A stretch of DNA of 64,000 nucleotides from JACCZX01 sp963710675 (GCA_963710675.1 CAVQBE010000027.1:248001-312000); one strand, 5' to 3'; shown: positions 27,575 to 41,292, counted from the first letter of the stretch. Notes: generated from the letters alone by a model not told the origin. Program-made: numbers and translations.

Positions 27575-28753
27575 ATGGGCTTTCTCGAATTTCTCGCTGC
27601 AGGCGCCGCACCGGAAGCGGCGACAGCCGATGAATATCCGAGCGGTGCGTTGCTATGGTCAGATCCGGCGACCTGGGGCGGAAAGTTGCCGACGCCCGGT
27701 GATGCCGTCACTGTTGAAGCCGGCCGCACGCTGATCATCGATCAGGATATCAATGTAGGTTCGTTGCTTGTCTGCGGCACTGCGATCGTCGAGCGCCGCG
27801 ATATTTCAATTGGCGCCGAGTGGATCCTGGTTGAAGGTGCCGGTGCATTGATTGCAGGAAGCGCCGAGCGGCCATTCAAGCAGCAGCTGCATGTCACTCT
27901 GTGCTCAAACGCATCGGGCCGCAACGCCTGCGCACATCCTCAGTTGGGCACGAAATTTCTTGCTGCTTTAAACGGAGGGACGATTGACTTGCACGGTGAA
28001 GCGCGTACGTCGTGGGTCCCGCTCGGCAACAGCACTGCGCCAGGCCACGACACGCTGCGTCTGGCGCAACCGGTGGACTGGCGCGCCGGCGAACACATTG
28101 CAATCGCATCCGGCGCAGACCACAGCCTGCTCGAGGAACGGTTGATCGAGAGCGTCGGCACCGACTGCCTCACGGTTCGTCTGGCAAAGCCGGTTTGGCA
28201 TCGGCACCATGGCAAGCACGCTCCACTGCGGCACGTGTTGCCAGGTTCCATCGGGAAAGTCGTTCTGCTGTCACGCAACATAGTGATCGAAGGATGTGCA
28301 GACTCGGAACGCAACAGCATCGGCGCTTTTTGCATGATTGCTGGTACCTCTGCCGATCCTGCGCGCCATGCGATAGGCCGCTTCTCGGGTGTCGAGTTTC
28401 GCCGGATGGGTCAGTTCAATCGGCCCGGTCGTTATCCGCTTCATTGGCACGACAATGGCGATGCAGCCGAAAGCTCCGTCATCGGCTGCTTGATTCATCA
28501 GTCTTACCAGCGAGGCATCGTAACGGTGGGCTCGCGCCACGTTCGCATCAGCGGAAATGTTGTGATGAAGCCTTTCGGTCACGGCTACATCGTTGAAAGC
28601 GAAGACAACTCCCCGCAGCTGGTGACAACGAACCTGGCGCTGCGCCCGCGCGTCGTGCGCTTCGCCGATCAGAAAATGCGCAGTTATTGCGAGCATCGGC
28701 CGCGCGCATTCTGGATCGTGCAGTCGGCCGGTGCACGTCCCGCAGCCCACTAG
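27575..28753 (+). CDS. G8-domain protein, probably truncated
   Basis: A 392-residue protein recognised by the G8 pattern: LWSDPATWGGKLPTPGDAVTVEAGRT and the following strand-rich repeats (residues about 26-150). A parallel beta-helix part follows with GRFSGVEFRRMGQ and RYPLHWHDNGD, then IHQSYQRGIVTVGSRHV. This is the layout of the CEMIP/TMEM2 and polyductin-like families. Bacterial members are normally longer. Here the protein stops just after RAFWIVQS, where relatives continue past an FWI-type motif. No remaining codons are visible in the 58 bp before rpiA. No signal peptide is seen. Either a short variant or a remnant. Confidence 0.65.
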   Translation: MGFLEFLAAGAAPEAATADEYPSGALLWSDPATWGGKLPTPGDAVTVEAGRTLIIDQDINVGSLLVCGTAIVERRDISIGAEWILVEGAGALIAGSAERPFKQQLHVTLCSNASGRNACAHPQLGTKFLAALNGGTIDLHGEARTSWVPLGNSTAPGHDTLRLAQPVDWRAGEHIAIASGADHSLLEERLIESVGTDCLTVRLAKPVWHRHHGKHAPLRHVLPGSIGKVVLLSRNIVIEGCADSERNSIGAFCMIAGTSADPARHAIGRFSGVEFRRMGQFNRPGRYPLHWHDNGDAAESSVIGCLIHQSYQRGIVTVGSRHVRISGNVVMKPFGHGYIVESEDNSPQLVTTNLALRPRVVRFADQKMRSYCEHRPRAFWIVQSAGARPAAH

Positions 28754-28810
28754 ACACTTCGGAATACTGCTCGCACGTATCATTCGGCCCGTGGCAGCCG
28801 CGGGTGCAGC

Positions 28811-29491
28811 ATGTCGACGCAGGACGAGTTAAAGCGATCGGTCGCGCAAGCGGCGATCCGGTTCATCAGTGACGGCGAGATCATCGGCGTGGGCACCGGC
28901 TCAACGGCCGACTACTTCATCGATCAGCTTGCAACACTAAAGCATCGAATCGCCGGCGCCGTGCCGAGCTCCGAGCGCAGCGCGATACGGCTGGCACATC
29001 ACGGGATCAAACTGTTCGACCTGAACGACATCGAGACACTGTCGGTCTACGTGGACGGCGCTGATCAGATCGACGCTGAATTTTCGATGATCAAAGGTGG
29101 AGGCGGCGCGCTGACCCGCGAGAAGATCGTGGCCGCGGTTGCGCAGACCTTTGTCTGCATTGCTGACGAAAGCAAGAAAGTCGAAGTGCTCGGCGGCTTT
29201 CCTCTGCCCGTCGAAGTCATTCCGATCGCACGCGCGTACGTGATGCGTGAGCTGGCGAGCTATGGAACACCGAAGGTGCGGTCGGGGTTCACGACGGATA
29301 ACGGAAACGTGATCATCGACGTGCATGATCTGCACATTGACGACGCGCGCGCTGCCGAACAACGCATCGACAGCATCGTCGGCGTGGTGACCAACGGGCT
29401 GTTCGCCGCGCGCGGCGCTGACATTCTGCTGTTGGGAACCGCCAACGGCGTGATTGAATCGCGGCGGCCTCTCGCACGGCGTGGCCGGTGA
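28811..29491 (+). CDS. rpiA: Ribose-5-phosphate isomerase A
   Basis: Interconverts ribose 5-phosphate and ribulose 5-phosphate in the pentose phosphate pathway. The 226-residue length is typical. Motifs are IIGVGTGSTADYFID, VPSSERS, YVDGADQID with the catalytic Asp, IKGGGGALTREKI, and ADESKKVEVLGGFPLPVEV. The last base of the stop is the first base of the next ATG at 29491, so the downstream DUF2459 gene is coupled. Confidence 0.97.
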   Translation: MSTQDELKRSVAQAAIRFISDGEIIGVGTGSTADYFIDQLATLKHRIAGAVPSSERSAIRLAHHGIKLFDLNDIETLSVYVDGADQIDAEFSMIKGGGGALTREKIVAAVAQTFVCIADESKKVEVLGGFPLPVEVIPIARAYVMRELASYGTPKVRSGFTTDNGNVIIDVHDLHIDDARAAEQRIDSIVGVVTNGLFAARGADILLLGTANGVIESRRPLARRGR

Positions 29492-30225
29492 TGGCAGCCC
29501 GGAGCGGACGCTTCAGGCACCGCTACGGTCGGCGCTCTGCGCTATCCGCGCTTTTGCGCGCCGTCGGTTGGCTCGTCGCTGTCTTGATCGTGATTTCGGC
29601 CACCTACGTCATTGCGGCGATCGCTCTGGGTGCGATTCCCGTCAATGCGTCGTTTGCTGAAACGCCAGAAGGCGTGCCGATTTATCTGCGCACGAACGGT
29701 GTACACGCCGAGTTGATCCTGCCGACGCGTGCAGGCAGCACCGACTGGAGCGTCGAGCATCCGCCGGCGCACATGCGCTCGCTCGCCGAACCACTCGAAT
29801 GGGTGGCGTTTGGTTGGGGCGATCGCGGCTTTTTTGCGCACACGCCAACCTGGGCTGATTTGAAACCAAGCACTGCGCTGATGGCGCTCAGCGGACTAGG
29901 TCCCGGGGCAATGCACGTCGAATACATCGAATCGCCGCGCGCGTACAAGGCTCGCGAGGTCAGGGTGAGCCCCGAACAATATGCGCGACTGGTGGCTTTC
30001 ATCCGCGCCTCGTTCGAACGCGACGCAGCGGGGCGGCCGCACCGAACGAATTTGCCCGGCTATTTTTCGACCGACGCGTTTTACGATTCCAGCGTCGGCT
30101 ACAAATTCTGGTTCACATGCAATGACTGGGTGCGTAAGGGGTTAAGCGAGGCCGGAATACGAACGGCGGTGTGGGCACCGTTCGATACCGCGTTGTTTTA
30201 TCAGTTAGGGAAAATCAACAAGTAG
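29491..30225 (+). CDS. DUF2459 (TIGR02117-type) membrane-anchored protein
   Basis: A 244-residue protein with one N-terminal transmembrane helix (WLVAVLIVISATYVIAAIAL) and a large domain outside the cytoplasm. The family marks are TNGVHAELILPT, WVAFGWGDRGFF, PTWADLKPSTALMAL and FTCNDWVRKGL, which place it in DUF2459/TIGR02117. Function is unknown. Conserved His, Asp and Cys residues hint at a hydrolase fold. ATG at 29491 is chosen; a GTG one codon earlier is also possible. Confidence 0.85.
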   Translation: MAARSGRFRHRYGRRSALSALLRAVGWLVAVLIVISATYVIAAIALGAIPVNASFAETPEGVPIYLRTNGVHAELILPTRAGSTDWSVEHPPAHMRSLAEPLEWVAFGWGDRGFFAHTPTWADLKPSTALMALSGLGPGAMHVEYIESPRAYKAREVRVSPEQYARLVAFIRASFERDAAGRPHRTNLPGYFSTDAFYDSSVGYKFWFTCNDWVRKGLSEAGIRTAVWAPFDTALFYQLGKINK

Positions 30226-30232
30226 TGGTTAG

Positions 30233-30448
30233 GTGCGGAGTGCAGCAGCGGCTGACGCAGCCGCGCCGCCTACGTCGTCGGCCACTGAAGTGGCAACCAC
30301 TGCGGTACTCACGCCGGCGGCGGGCCTGCAACTCGCTGCGCTCAAACAGGCAGGCCCTTAACAATCCCGCCGGCGCTCCGTTCCTCGGGCGACGACTCAA
30401 AGGCGGCGCATCTGCACCAGCCGCTGCTGTGGCGACAGTGCCTCGCAC
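30233..30448. repeat. Large nested imperfect palindrome between convergent genes
   Basis: Five pairs of complementary blocks are stacked symmetrically: 30243-30254 with 30418-30429 (12/12 bp), 30263-30270 with 30402-30409, 30274-30280 with 30390-30396, 30312-30320 with 30367-30375, and 30322-30328 with 30351-30357. An outer 5-bp pair (30233-30237 with 30444-30448) extends it. A side hairpin GCCACT-GA-AGTGGC at 30281-30294 accounts for the extra length of the left arm. The apical loop contains AACTCGCTGCGCTCAAAC, a word I associate with dispersed intergenic repeats of Burkholderiales. It fills the gap between two convergent genes. No coding capacity is apparent. Confidence 0.7.
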
Positions 30449-30526
30449 GAGATGTTTTTTCTCTTTACCCCACCCAACGAGGCTACGCCAAACGCTGGCA
30501 GGCGTTGCGACGAAATGAGCGCAGCG

Positions 30527-30796
30527 TCAACTAGGCGGCACGTACCCTTGAGCTACATCAGCGCCTTCGCCGAAGAAATGTTTCTCCATCTGTGTCAGCA
30601 GGTACTTTCTAGCGCGTGTGTCGGCGAGGTTGAGGCGATTCTCATTGACCAGCATCGTTTGATGTTTCAGCCAGCCAGCCCACGCCTCCTTTGAAACGTT
30701 TTCCCATAGCCGCTTGCCAAGGTCCCCCGGAACGGGAGGAAAGTCCAGACCCTCCGCTTCGCGGCCGAGCTTTACGCAGTTAACCATCCTTGCCAT
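30527..30796 (-). CDS. yggX: YggX-family oxidative damage protection protein
   Basis: A small (89-residue) cytoplasmic protein linked in enterics to protection of iron-sulfur clusters and Fe(II) trafficking. It shows the family start MARMVNCVKLGREAEGLDFPP, with the single conserved Cys7, then LWENVSKEAWAGWLKHQTMLVNENRLN and the C-terminal YLLTQMEKHFFGEG. It lies 8 bp downstream of argA on the same strand, a common pairing in Burkholderiales. Confidence 0.95.
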   Translation of the reverse strand: MARMVNCVKLGREAEGLDFPPVPGDLGKRLWENVSKEAWAGWLKHQTMLVNENRLNLADTRARKYLLTQMEKHFFGEGADVAQGYVPPS

Positions 30797-30804
30797 GTGA
30801 GCTC

Positions 30805-32160
30805 CTAAAGCTGCTTCAGCAGAACCTGCGAGCGGCGCTGCCAGTTGTACATGTTCTGCCGTTGCTGCGGTAGCTCGTCGATCGTCGCAGGTCGATAGCC
30901 ACGCTTGACAAAGAAGTGTGCAGTTCGCGTCGTCAGAACAAATAGCTTGGTGATGCCCGCGGCCTTCGCGCGCGCTTCAATACGCCTCATCAGCCGCTCG
31001 CCGTCGCCGTACGCCTGATAGCCGGGATGCACCGTCAGACACGCGAGCTCGCCCATCTGCTCACGCGGAAATGGATAGAGCGCCGCGCACCCGAAAATGA
31101 AGCCGTCATGCTCGAGCACGACGAAGCGATCGATCTCGCGCTCGATCAGCTCGCGCGGTCGCTTGACCAGCGTGCCGTCAGCTTCCAGCGGCTCGATCAG
31201 CTTGATAATGCCGCCGACGTCGTCGGCAGTGGCATCGCGGAGCTGTTCGAGATCCTCTGAGGCGACCATCGTGCCGACGCCTTCATGCGTAAACAGCTCT
31301 GCGAGGACGCTGCCGTCCAGCGTGTACGAAAGAATGTGTGCGCGCGCAACACCGCCCTTCAGTGCCTTGATCGCGTAGCGCAAGTTAAAGGCGGCGTCCG
31401 GCTTGACTTCGCTGCTCGCGAGCAGGGCTTCGGCCGACTGCACCGTCAACTCGCTTCGCAGCTCGCCGTCGGAACCGCGTACGCCCTCGGTCTCCGTTAG
31501 CAAAATCAGCTTGTCGGCTTTGACAGCGGTGGCGACGGCGCAAGCGGTGTCTTCCATCGTCAGATTGAACGCTTCGCCGGTGGGCGAGAATCCGAGCGGT
31601 GACAACAGAACGATTGCGCCGTTGGATAGCGTGAAGCGCAATGCATCGGCGTCGACCTTGCGAACCACGCCGGTGTGTTGGTAATCGATTCCGTCGATCA
31701 CGCCGAGCGGACGCGCGGTCACAAAATTGCCACTCACCACGCGTACCTTGGAGTGCGCCATCGGCGTGGACGGCAATCCTTGAGAAAACGCGGCTTCGAT
31801 GTCCAGGCGAATTTCACCCGATGCCTCCTTCGCGCATTCGAGCGCAGCGGCATCGGTGATGCGGACGTCGTTCTCGAAGCGTGACTCGACACCTTTCAAC
31901 GCCAGCTGCGCCTGCACCTGGGGGCGGGACCCATGCACGACGAGCAGGCGAATCCCCATCGCGTTGAGCAGCGACAGATCCTGCACCAAGGCCACCAGAT
32001 GACCCGCTTCGACGAGGCCGCCGGCGAAACCCACGACGAACGTTCGACCGCGGTGCGCGTGCACATAAGGTGCCACTTCGCGCAGCCACGAGACAAACCG
32101 CGCATGGTCGTTGCCCGCCGCAGCTGAGACAAGTGGTGCGACGGTGGCGGCATCGTTCAT
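30805..32160 (-). CDS. argA: N-acetylglutamate synthase
   Basis: First step of arginine biosynthesis, acetylating glutamate with acetyl-CoA. The 451-residue protein combines an N-terminal amino-acid-kinase domain (FVVGFAGGLVEAG, LLVVHGSRPQVQAQL, LLSPLGFSPTGEAFNL) with a C-terminal GNAT domain from about residue 300 (GELACLTVHPGYQAYGDGERLM). ATG at 32160 is chosen over an open extension to 32340 because MNDAATV gives the family length and the extension would run into hrpA. Feedback control by arginine through the kinase domain is expected from the family. Confidence 0.95.
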   Translation of the reverse strand: MNDAATVAPLVSAAAGNDHARFVSWLREVAPYVHAHRGRTFVVGFAGGLVEAGHLVALVQDLSLLNAMGIRLLVVHGSRPQVQAQLALKGVESRFENDVRITDAAALECAKEASGEIRLDIEAAFSQGLPSTPMAHSKVRVVSGNFVTARPLGVIDGIDYQHTGVVRKVDADALRFTLSNGAIVLLSPLGFSPTGEAFNLTMEDTACAVATAVKADKLILLTETEGVRGSDGELRSELTVQSAEALLASSEVKPDAAFNLRYAIKALKGGVARAHILSYTLDGSVLAELFTHEGVGTMVASEDLEQLRDATADDVGGIIKLIEPLEADGTLVKRPRELIEREIDRFVVLEHDGFIFGCAALYPFPREQMGELACLTVHPGYQAYGDGERLMRRIEARAKAAGITKLFVLTTRTAHFFVKRGYRPATIDELPQQRQNMYNWQRRSQVLLKQL

Positions 32161-32272
32161 TCGCAAAAGTATACTTTCCGAAGGCGCAACTAGGCTTCCG
32201 CAGTCACGTAAGCATTGATCTTCGACTTCAGGGTCACCCATGAGAACGCCGCGCTGATAGCGCGGCGAACCG

Positions 32273-36094
<3,822 letters not shown>

Positions 36095-36119
36095 TAGGCG
36101 TCAGTTCGGCGCGAGCCGA

Positions 36120-36722
36120 TCAGGTCGACGACTTTGAATCGCTTCGATTCGGGCCGCGACGGTTTCCACGCTGATCGTCGGGACCTTTTTCGATATCGAA
36201 ACTGAACTCGCGTACCAGTTGCCCGTCGATATAGACACGCATTTTGTGCGCACCAATCGGATCGCCCGGCGCGTAACGCCACTCGTTGGCGATGAAACCC
36301 AGCCGAGTCGGGATGATGCGTTCGGTCACCGCGGTCTTGCGGTCTGGCGAGATGCTGAAAATTCCCATCGCCTCCCCGGGACCCCAGGTCGGAGGTGCCT
36401 CGGGAAGTTCGAATTCCTCGCGCCAGACGACGGTCGGCTTGCTGGTCTTGAACAGGATGTACCACCCATAGGGCGCTGCCGGGATAGCGGGGAATTTATC
36501 GGTTTCGTACAGCAGGCGGCGGCCCGCGGGATCTGCGCCAAACACACCGAATTGCGCAGTCACGACTTGCACATCAACCGCAGGTGTCTGCGCGGATGTT
36601 GCCGGCGCTTTGAGGTCGCCGCCGGATCGGGCAGTACTGTCGCTAGCTACGTTCTGCGATGCGCAGCCGGCGGCCACCAGTGCGGCAGCCAGAACACTAA
36701 TCGACTTAACGCCGGATGCCAT
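36120..36722 (-). CDS. Predicted lipoprotein of unknown function
   Basis: A 200-residue protein with a lipoprotein signal: MASGVKSISVLAAALVAAGC, with the lipobox LVAAGC placing the lipidated Cys at residue 20. A low-complexity Ser/Thr/Ala linker follows, then a beta-rich domain (FGVFGADPAGRRLLYETDKFPAIPAAPYGWYI, and EWRYAPGDPIGAHKMRVYIDG). The tail is basic. No family was recognised. The phrase about tolerance to hydrophobic-compound binding seen in similar proteins cannot be confirmed here. Confidence 0.7.
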   Translation of the reverse strand: MASGVKSISVLAAALVAAGCASQNVASDSTARSGGDLKAPATSAQTPAVDVQVVTAQFGVFGADPAGRRLLYETDKFPAIPAAPYGWYILFKTSKPTVVWREEFELPEAPPTWGPGEAMGIFSISPDRKTAVTERIIPTRLGFIANEWRYAPGDPIGAHKMRVYIDGQLVREFSFDIEKGPDDQRGNRRGPNRSDSKSST

Positions 36723-36976
36723 CGTCTACCTCCGAAAATAACGGCCGGTGCTTGTAGGCCGTTTGATTAAAACATAGAAACATGTGGCCCATCGTTCGGA
36801 AAGCTGCATTAGCGCCTACCGTCCTTGCGGTTTGGACCGCTAAAGTGCCTGCACGTTGCATGCCTCCCCTGCTTGCCATGGTTGCGTCAATTAGAATTTA
36901 AAGCACAGAGGGAGATGCGCGTGACGCCGAATGAAAATAAGTTTGTGTCCGAGTTACGCGCGCCGAGGAGTGGTGC

Positions 36977-37802
36977 ATGACGGCGCCACAACGGTGCGTG
37001 CGCTTCGGATTGGTGATCGTCGGCGACGAGATCTTGTCCGGGTAAGCGCGCAGACAAACATCTGAGCCAAGGTCATCGAGCTTCTTGGTGCCAGAGGCCT
37101 GCAACTCGCTTGGTCACATTACATCGGCGACGATCGCGATGCGCTGATCGCACTGTATTGCCGTACGTTTGCGAGCGATGACATCGTCATCAGTTGCGGA
37201 GGGATCGGCGCCACTCCCGATGATCACACTCGGCAAGCGGTCGCCGCCGCGCTCGATCTCCCGCTGCGTCTGCACCCGGAGGCGGCTGCGCTGATATCCG
37301 AGCGCTGCGCAGAGATGGCGCGCAAGGGTCATGGCAGCGCCGACATGTCGCACGCCTGAAAATCAGCAGCGTTTGAAGATGGGCGACTTTCCGGTCCGGC
37401 GCGGCGATCATTCCGAACCCGTTCAATCGCATTCCAGGTTTCTCGATTCAAAGTCACTGGTTCCTGCCGGGCTTTCCTGTGATGGCGTGGCCGATGATCG
37501 AATGGGTGCTCGACACTCACTACGCGTCAGTATTTCAACAGCCATTCGAGTGTCGAACGCTCAATGATTGTTTTTGAGGTCGCGGAGTCACTGTTGACTC
37601 CGCTGATGGAAGATGTCGAGCTCCGTTTCCCCGGGGTGCACTCATTCAGCCTGCCTTCGGTCGGCGACGGGGCAGACGGCAAACCCGCGCGCCGGCACGT
37701 TGAGCTGGGAGTGCGGGGCGGCTGACGAGCCGATTGTCGAACAGTGCGTTCACCGAGCTGCGCGCCGGTGTGCTGGCTCTCGGTGCAGAGGTCAGCCAGT
37801 AA
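36977..37802 (+). CDS. CinA-like molybdopterin-binding domain protein (several frameshifts)
   Basis: MoaB/Mog-fold protein of the competence/damage-inducible protein A type. ATG 36977 gives CVRFGLVIVGDEILSG. The frame then shifts to KRADKHLS and again to KVIELLGARGLQLAW, then HYIGDDRDALI, DDIVISCGGIGATPDDHTRQAV. After about 37340 it shifts to ENQQRLKMGDFP, then IIPNPFNRIPGF, and the hallmark HWFLPGFPVMAWPMIEWVLDTHY. The final parts read SMIVFEVAESLLTPLMED and ELRAGVLALGAEVSQ before TAA at 37800-37802. At least four single-base breaks are needed. The amidohydrolase (CinA C) domain is absent, as is usual for this family in Burkholderiales. Confidence 0.8.
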
Positions 37803-37910
37803 TCGTTTAGCCAAACGGCTCGTTCGCCCGATTGGTGTATTGGCGCAGGGCCGCTGGCGCTTTGGTCTTACGGCAAGCGGCGATCGTGCATTGTCGCGAC
37901 CATCATCGCG

Positions 37911-40386
37911 ATGGGCGTGCGGAATCTCCTGACGCCGTGGGTTGGTATCGGGGCTGCCTTTCATCACCGCATTTCCCGCCGTTGCCATCGTCGCGTTCTT
38001 CTCGGGTATTACGACGGGTGCGATAACCGCGCTCGCGTGCGTGCTGTGGCTGTTCGCACCGTGGGTGCCGCCGGTTCTCGTTTCCGATTTTGGCTGGGAA
38101 GAGGTCGCCGCATTCCTTCCGGCGGCGTTCCTAGTTGCGTTTTTTAGCGGTCAGGGCCGCGATGAGGCGGCCGCGGCGACCGCAGCGGCCGCGGAGACTG
38201 CATCAGTCCAGCTCACGGTGCGCTCACTTCGCGTGTCGATGCTGATGGCGGTCGATCCTGCCGACGCTGCTTTTCATGGTCGCGGCTGGGGTCTTTTATG
38301 GGCAGGCATTTGACGATGCGCGATTGCGCGTTGATCGCGAGGCGCGCATCGCGCAGGAACACGCCTCGAAGATCATGGAGAACAACGAGTCGATGACGCG
38401 CGCGGTGCTCGATTTCCTGGCAACAATGCACCCGGAAGAGTCGCTGTCACGCGCGAACGGAGCTGCACGCGAAGCTGGTGGCTGTTAGCTTCGGGTCTGC
38501 AGCAAGTGCAGTCGATGTGGTTGCTCGATGCGAACCGGACAGGCTACTCGCATCCAACCGGTTTTTTCCGGTACCGAAGATCGACGCGTCAGACCGCGAG
38601 TATTTTCGCTGGCATCAGGCGGGCCGCCCCGGCATCTACATCAGTGAGCCGCTCGTTTCGCGCACCACAGGCGAGGCGTTCTTCGATGTGTCGCGGCGCT
38701 GGGACCACGACGGCAAGTTTGCCGGGTGGTGTCCATTTCTCTATATCCCGCCTATTTCTCCGAGTTTTACCGAGGCATGGCGCGGGACGCGCCCGGGCTG
38801 ATGGTGATGATGGCGCGCAGCGACGGGGCGGTGCATTGCGCGCTGGCCCGCGGTGCCGCTCGAAAAGGGCGCGGCTGGATCACCACAGTGAGTTGGCCAG
38901 GCGATGGCGGCGGGTCACATGCAAGGACGCATCGAGGGTGTGTCATCGCTCGATGGGGAGGATCGCATCAAGCGCTTTTCGCCGGTTGGAACGTTATCCG
39001 ATCTATGTCATTGCGGGAATCGATCGTGCAGCCATCGTCGCTGGATGGCAGCGCCAACTTGCGGTGCTCGCGGCGTTTACGTTTCCCGATTTCGATGGCA
39101 CTGATGTATGTCGTCTGGGTCGCGTTGCGACGGACGCGGCGCGAACTGGCGGCTCAACAGAGTTTGCAGCGCGAGATGGAACAACGAGCTCGCATTGAGA
39201 ACGCGTTGCATCACGTGCAGAAGCTGGAGGCACTGGGAAGGTTGACCGGCGGCGTTGCGCACGACTTCAACAATCTGCTGACGATCGTCAGCAATAACTT
39301 GCATCTGATTCGCCGCGCTCGACCCGAAAATGGCCGACAACAAGCAACTCGCGGCAATCGGGCGCGCCGTCGCATCGGGTGAGCGATTGACTCGACAATT
39401 GCTGGCATTTGCGCGCCGCCAGCCGCTGCAGCCCGAGGTCATCTCGATTCAGGAGCGGCTGCCCGCATTGCTGGCGTTGATTGCGCCGACGCTCGGGCCG
39501 CGCATCCAATCGTCGGTGGAAGTCGATGCCAAAGACCAAGGCGGTGCTGCATCGATCCTGCGGAGCTTGAGCTTGCGATGATCAACCTGGCGGTTAATGC
39601 AAAGGACGCGATGCCTGACGGCGGGCGACTTGACACTCAGCGCGCGCAACGCGGTGGCCGGCGAGATCGACATCGCCGGCGAGTTCGTCGTGCTGACGGT
39701 GGCGGACACGGGCACCGGAATCGACCCTGAGCTTGACCGACCGGGTATTCGAACCTTTTTTCACGACGAAGCCTGCCGGGCAGGGCACCGGTCTTGGGCT
39801 GAGCCAGGTCTATGGGCTATGCGCCCAGGCGGGTGGTACCGCGCGCATTGACTCGGGGCCTGGCCGGGGCACGCGCGTCAGCCTTTTCTGCCGGCGACGG
39901 ACCCGGTGCCTGTCGGTCGTCGATGCCAATGCTGACGCCGGAAGACCGCCAGCTCAACTGCAACATACTGCTGGTGGAGGACAACGAAGAGGTTGCGGTC
40001 GCTACGGAGCCGCTGTTGCAGACAGTCGGATGCACGGTGCGATGGGCATCGAGCGGGGATGCGGCGCGTACGATGATCGATGCGGAGCCGGCAGTTCGAC
40101 ATCGTGCTCAGCGATATGGCGATGCCCGGTGAGCTCGACGGCCTTGGGTTCGCAGAATATCTGCGCAACCGGCATCCCGAAATTCAAGTGGTATTGATGA
40201 CGGGCTACACGAATCAATTGCAGGAGGCGGTGGCGCGCCGATTTACCGTGTTTGGCGAAGCCATGTCCGCCCGACGTATTGGTGAACGCGATGCGCGAAG
40301 CGATTCGCCGGCGCAAGGCAACGAACGGCGACGGTGGAAGACTAGTGCCGTTCGAACGCGCGCATAAAAAAAGCCCGATCTGGTGA
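37911..40386 (+). CDS. Hybrid sensor histidine kinase (many frameshifts)
   Basis: About 820 codons spread over all three frames. In order: several N-terminal membrane helices (TAFPAVAIVAFFSGITTGAI, VLWLFAPWVPPVLV); another helix near 38250; a Cache sensor (KIDASDREYFRWHQAGRPG, SEPLVSRTTGEAFFDVSRRW, GVVSISLYPAYFSEFY after frame repair); a last helix near 39080; the HisKA block LEALGRLTGGVAHDFNNLL with the phosphoacceptor His; the ATPase block INLAVNAKDAMPDGG, ADTGTGIDPE and GQGTGLGLSQVYG; and a receiver (NILLVEDNEEV, DIVLSDMAMPGELDG, VVLMTGYTNQ). At least eight breaks. Exact start and end are uncertain. Confidence 0.75.
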
Positions 40387-40394
40387 GATCGGGC
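40364..40394 (-). terminator. Rho-independent terminator of the phasin gene
   Basis: Read on the minus strand, AGCCCGATC-TCACC-AGATCGGGCT forms a strong GC-rich hairpin directly followed by a run of seven T. It lies about 190 bp downstream of the phasin stop at 40588. On the plus strand it overlaps the last codons of the hybrid kinase but has no T run. Confidence 0.85.
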
Positions 40395-40587
40395 TCGGAA
40401 AGCACCACCCAAGGAGGAGACAGAGAGTCTGGGCGTTTAACCCAGACAGTGGTGCCAAGGAGACAACCGTTACAGCGTCTTTGTACGCGTCTTCACTGCT
40501 TGAGCAAGCGCGAAGTTGATCAGGTTTTTCTGCCAACTTCGCGCTTTATCTCGCGCCTTGGGTGACTGTCAAATAAGAATAATTCTA

Positions 40588-41158
40588 TTAGGCGGCCTTG
40601 CGCTTGCGTCGACTTGACCGAGTCGTTGGCTGCTGAAGCGGCTTTCATCGTGACTGCCGTGGCGGCAGACACGTTCGACTCCGCCATTTCAACGGCTTGA
40701 CGCGTCGCACGGGCGAACGTGTCATAGGCGGTGTTGGCGGCGGCAACTGCGCTTTTCAGCATCGACACCGCAGGCTCGGAGCCGGCCGGCGAGTTCTTCG
40801 AGGCAAAATCGATCAGTTGAGCGACTTGCTTGTTGTTCTCGGCGATTTGCGCTTCAACAATGCGCGACACTTCGGTGCTGGCGCCATTAGCGATGCTGTA
40901 CGCGTTGCGCGAATAGCTGACCGCCTTTTCAAGCGTCGGCTGCGTCATTCCGCCCGACAGCGCGAGCAGCTCTTGAACGTCTCTGACCGACAACATCGCT
41001 TGCGTACGCTGGACAGACTCTTCCAGCGTGGCCTTAGCGGCCGCGAGGTTGAGTTCCATGAAACGCTCGGCGGTATCGAACCAGGTCTGGCTCAGCGCGA
41101 TCGCGGCGTCCATCTGACCTTTTTGGATTTCCGTAAATTGTGCGGGGGTTGCAAACAT
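40588..41158 (-). CDS. phaP: Phasin family protein (one frameshift at C-terminus)
   Basis: Amphipathic helical protein that coats polyhydroxyalkanoate granules, so this organism probably makes such polymers. The family opening FATPAQFTEIQKGQMDAAIAL and the phrase SYSRNAYSIANGASTEVSRIVEAQIAENN are typical. ATG at 41158 is preferred (GAGGAG a few bases upstream). As given, the frame runs on to 40520 with an unlikely tail. Inserting one base near 40603 gives a lysine-rich end (STRKRKAA) and TAA at 40588-40590, as phasins usually have. Confidence 0.88.
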
Positions 41159-41292
41159 TGAAATACTCCTCATGGTGGATAAAAATTTCGGCCCTTCTGA
41201 AGGGCTCGCGCGATTGCGATTGCTGCAATGCACAAAGCGAATTTTAGGGGCTATGCGGCGCAAGTCAAGCGCTTTTGATGCATCGCACTAAA

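Noticed and set aside
36914..36979. A 21-codon open frame (MRVTPNENKFVSEL...) just before the cinA-like gene
   Set aside because: It has a purine-rich stretch upstream and overlaps the next ATG, but it is short, unrecognised and lies in a stretch full of sequence breaks, so it is not called as a gene.
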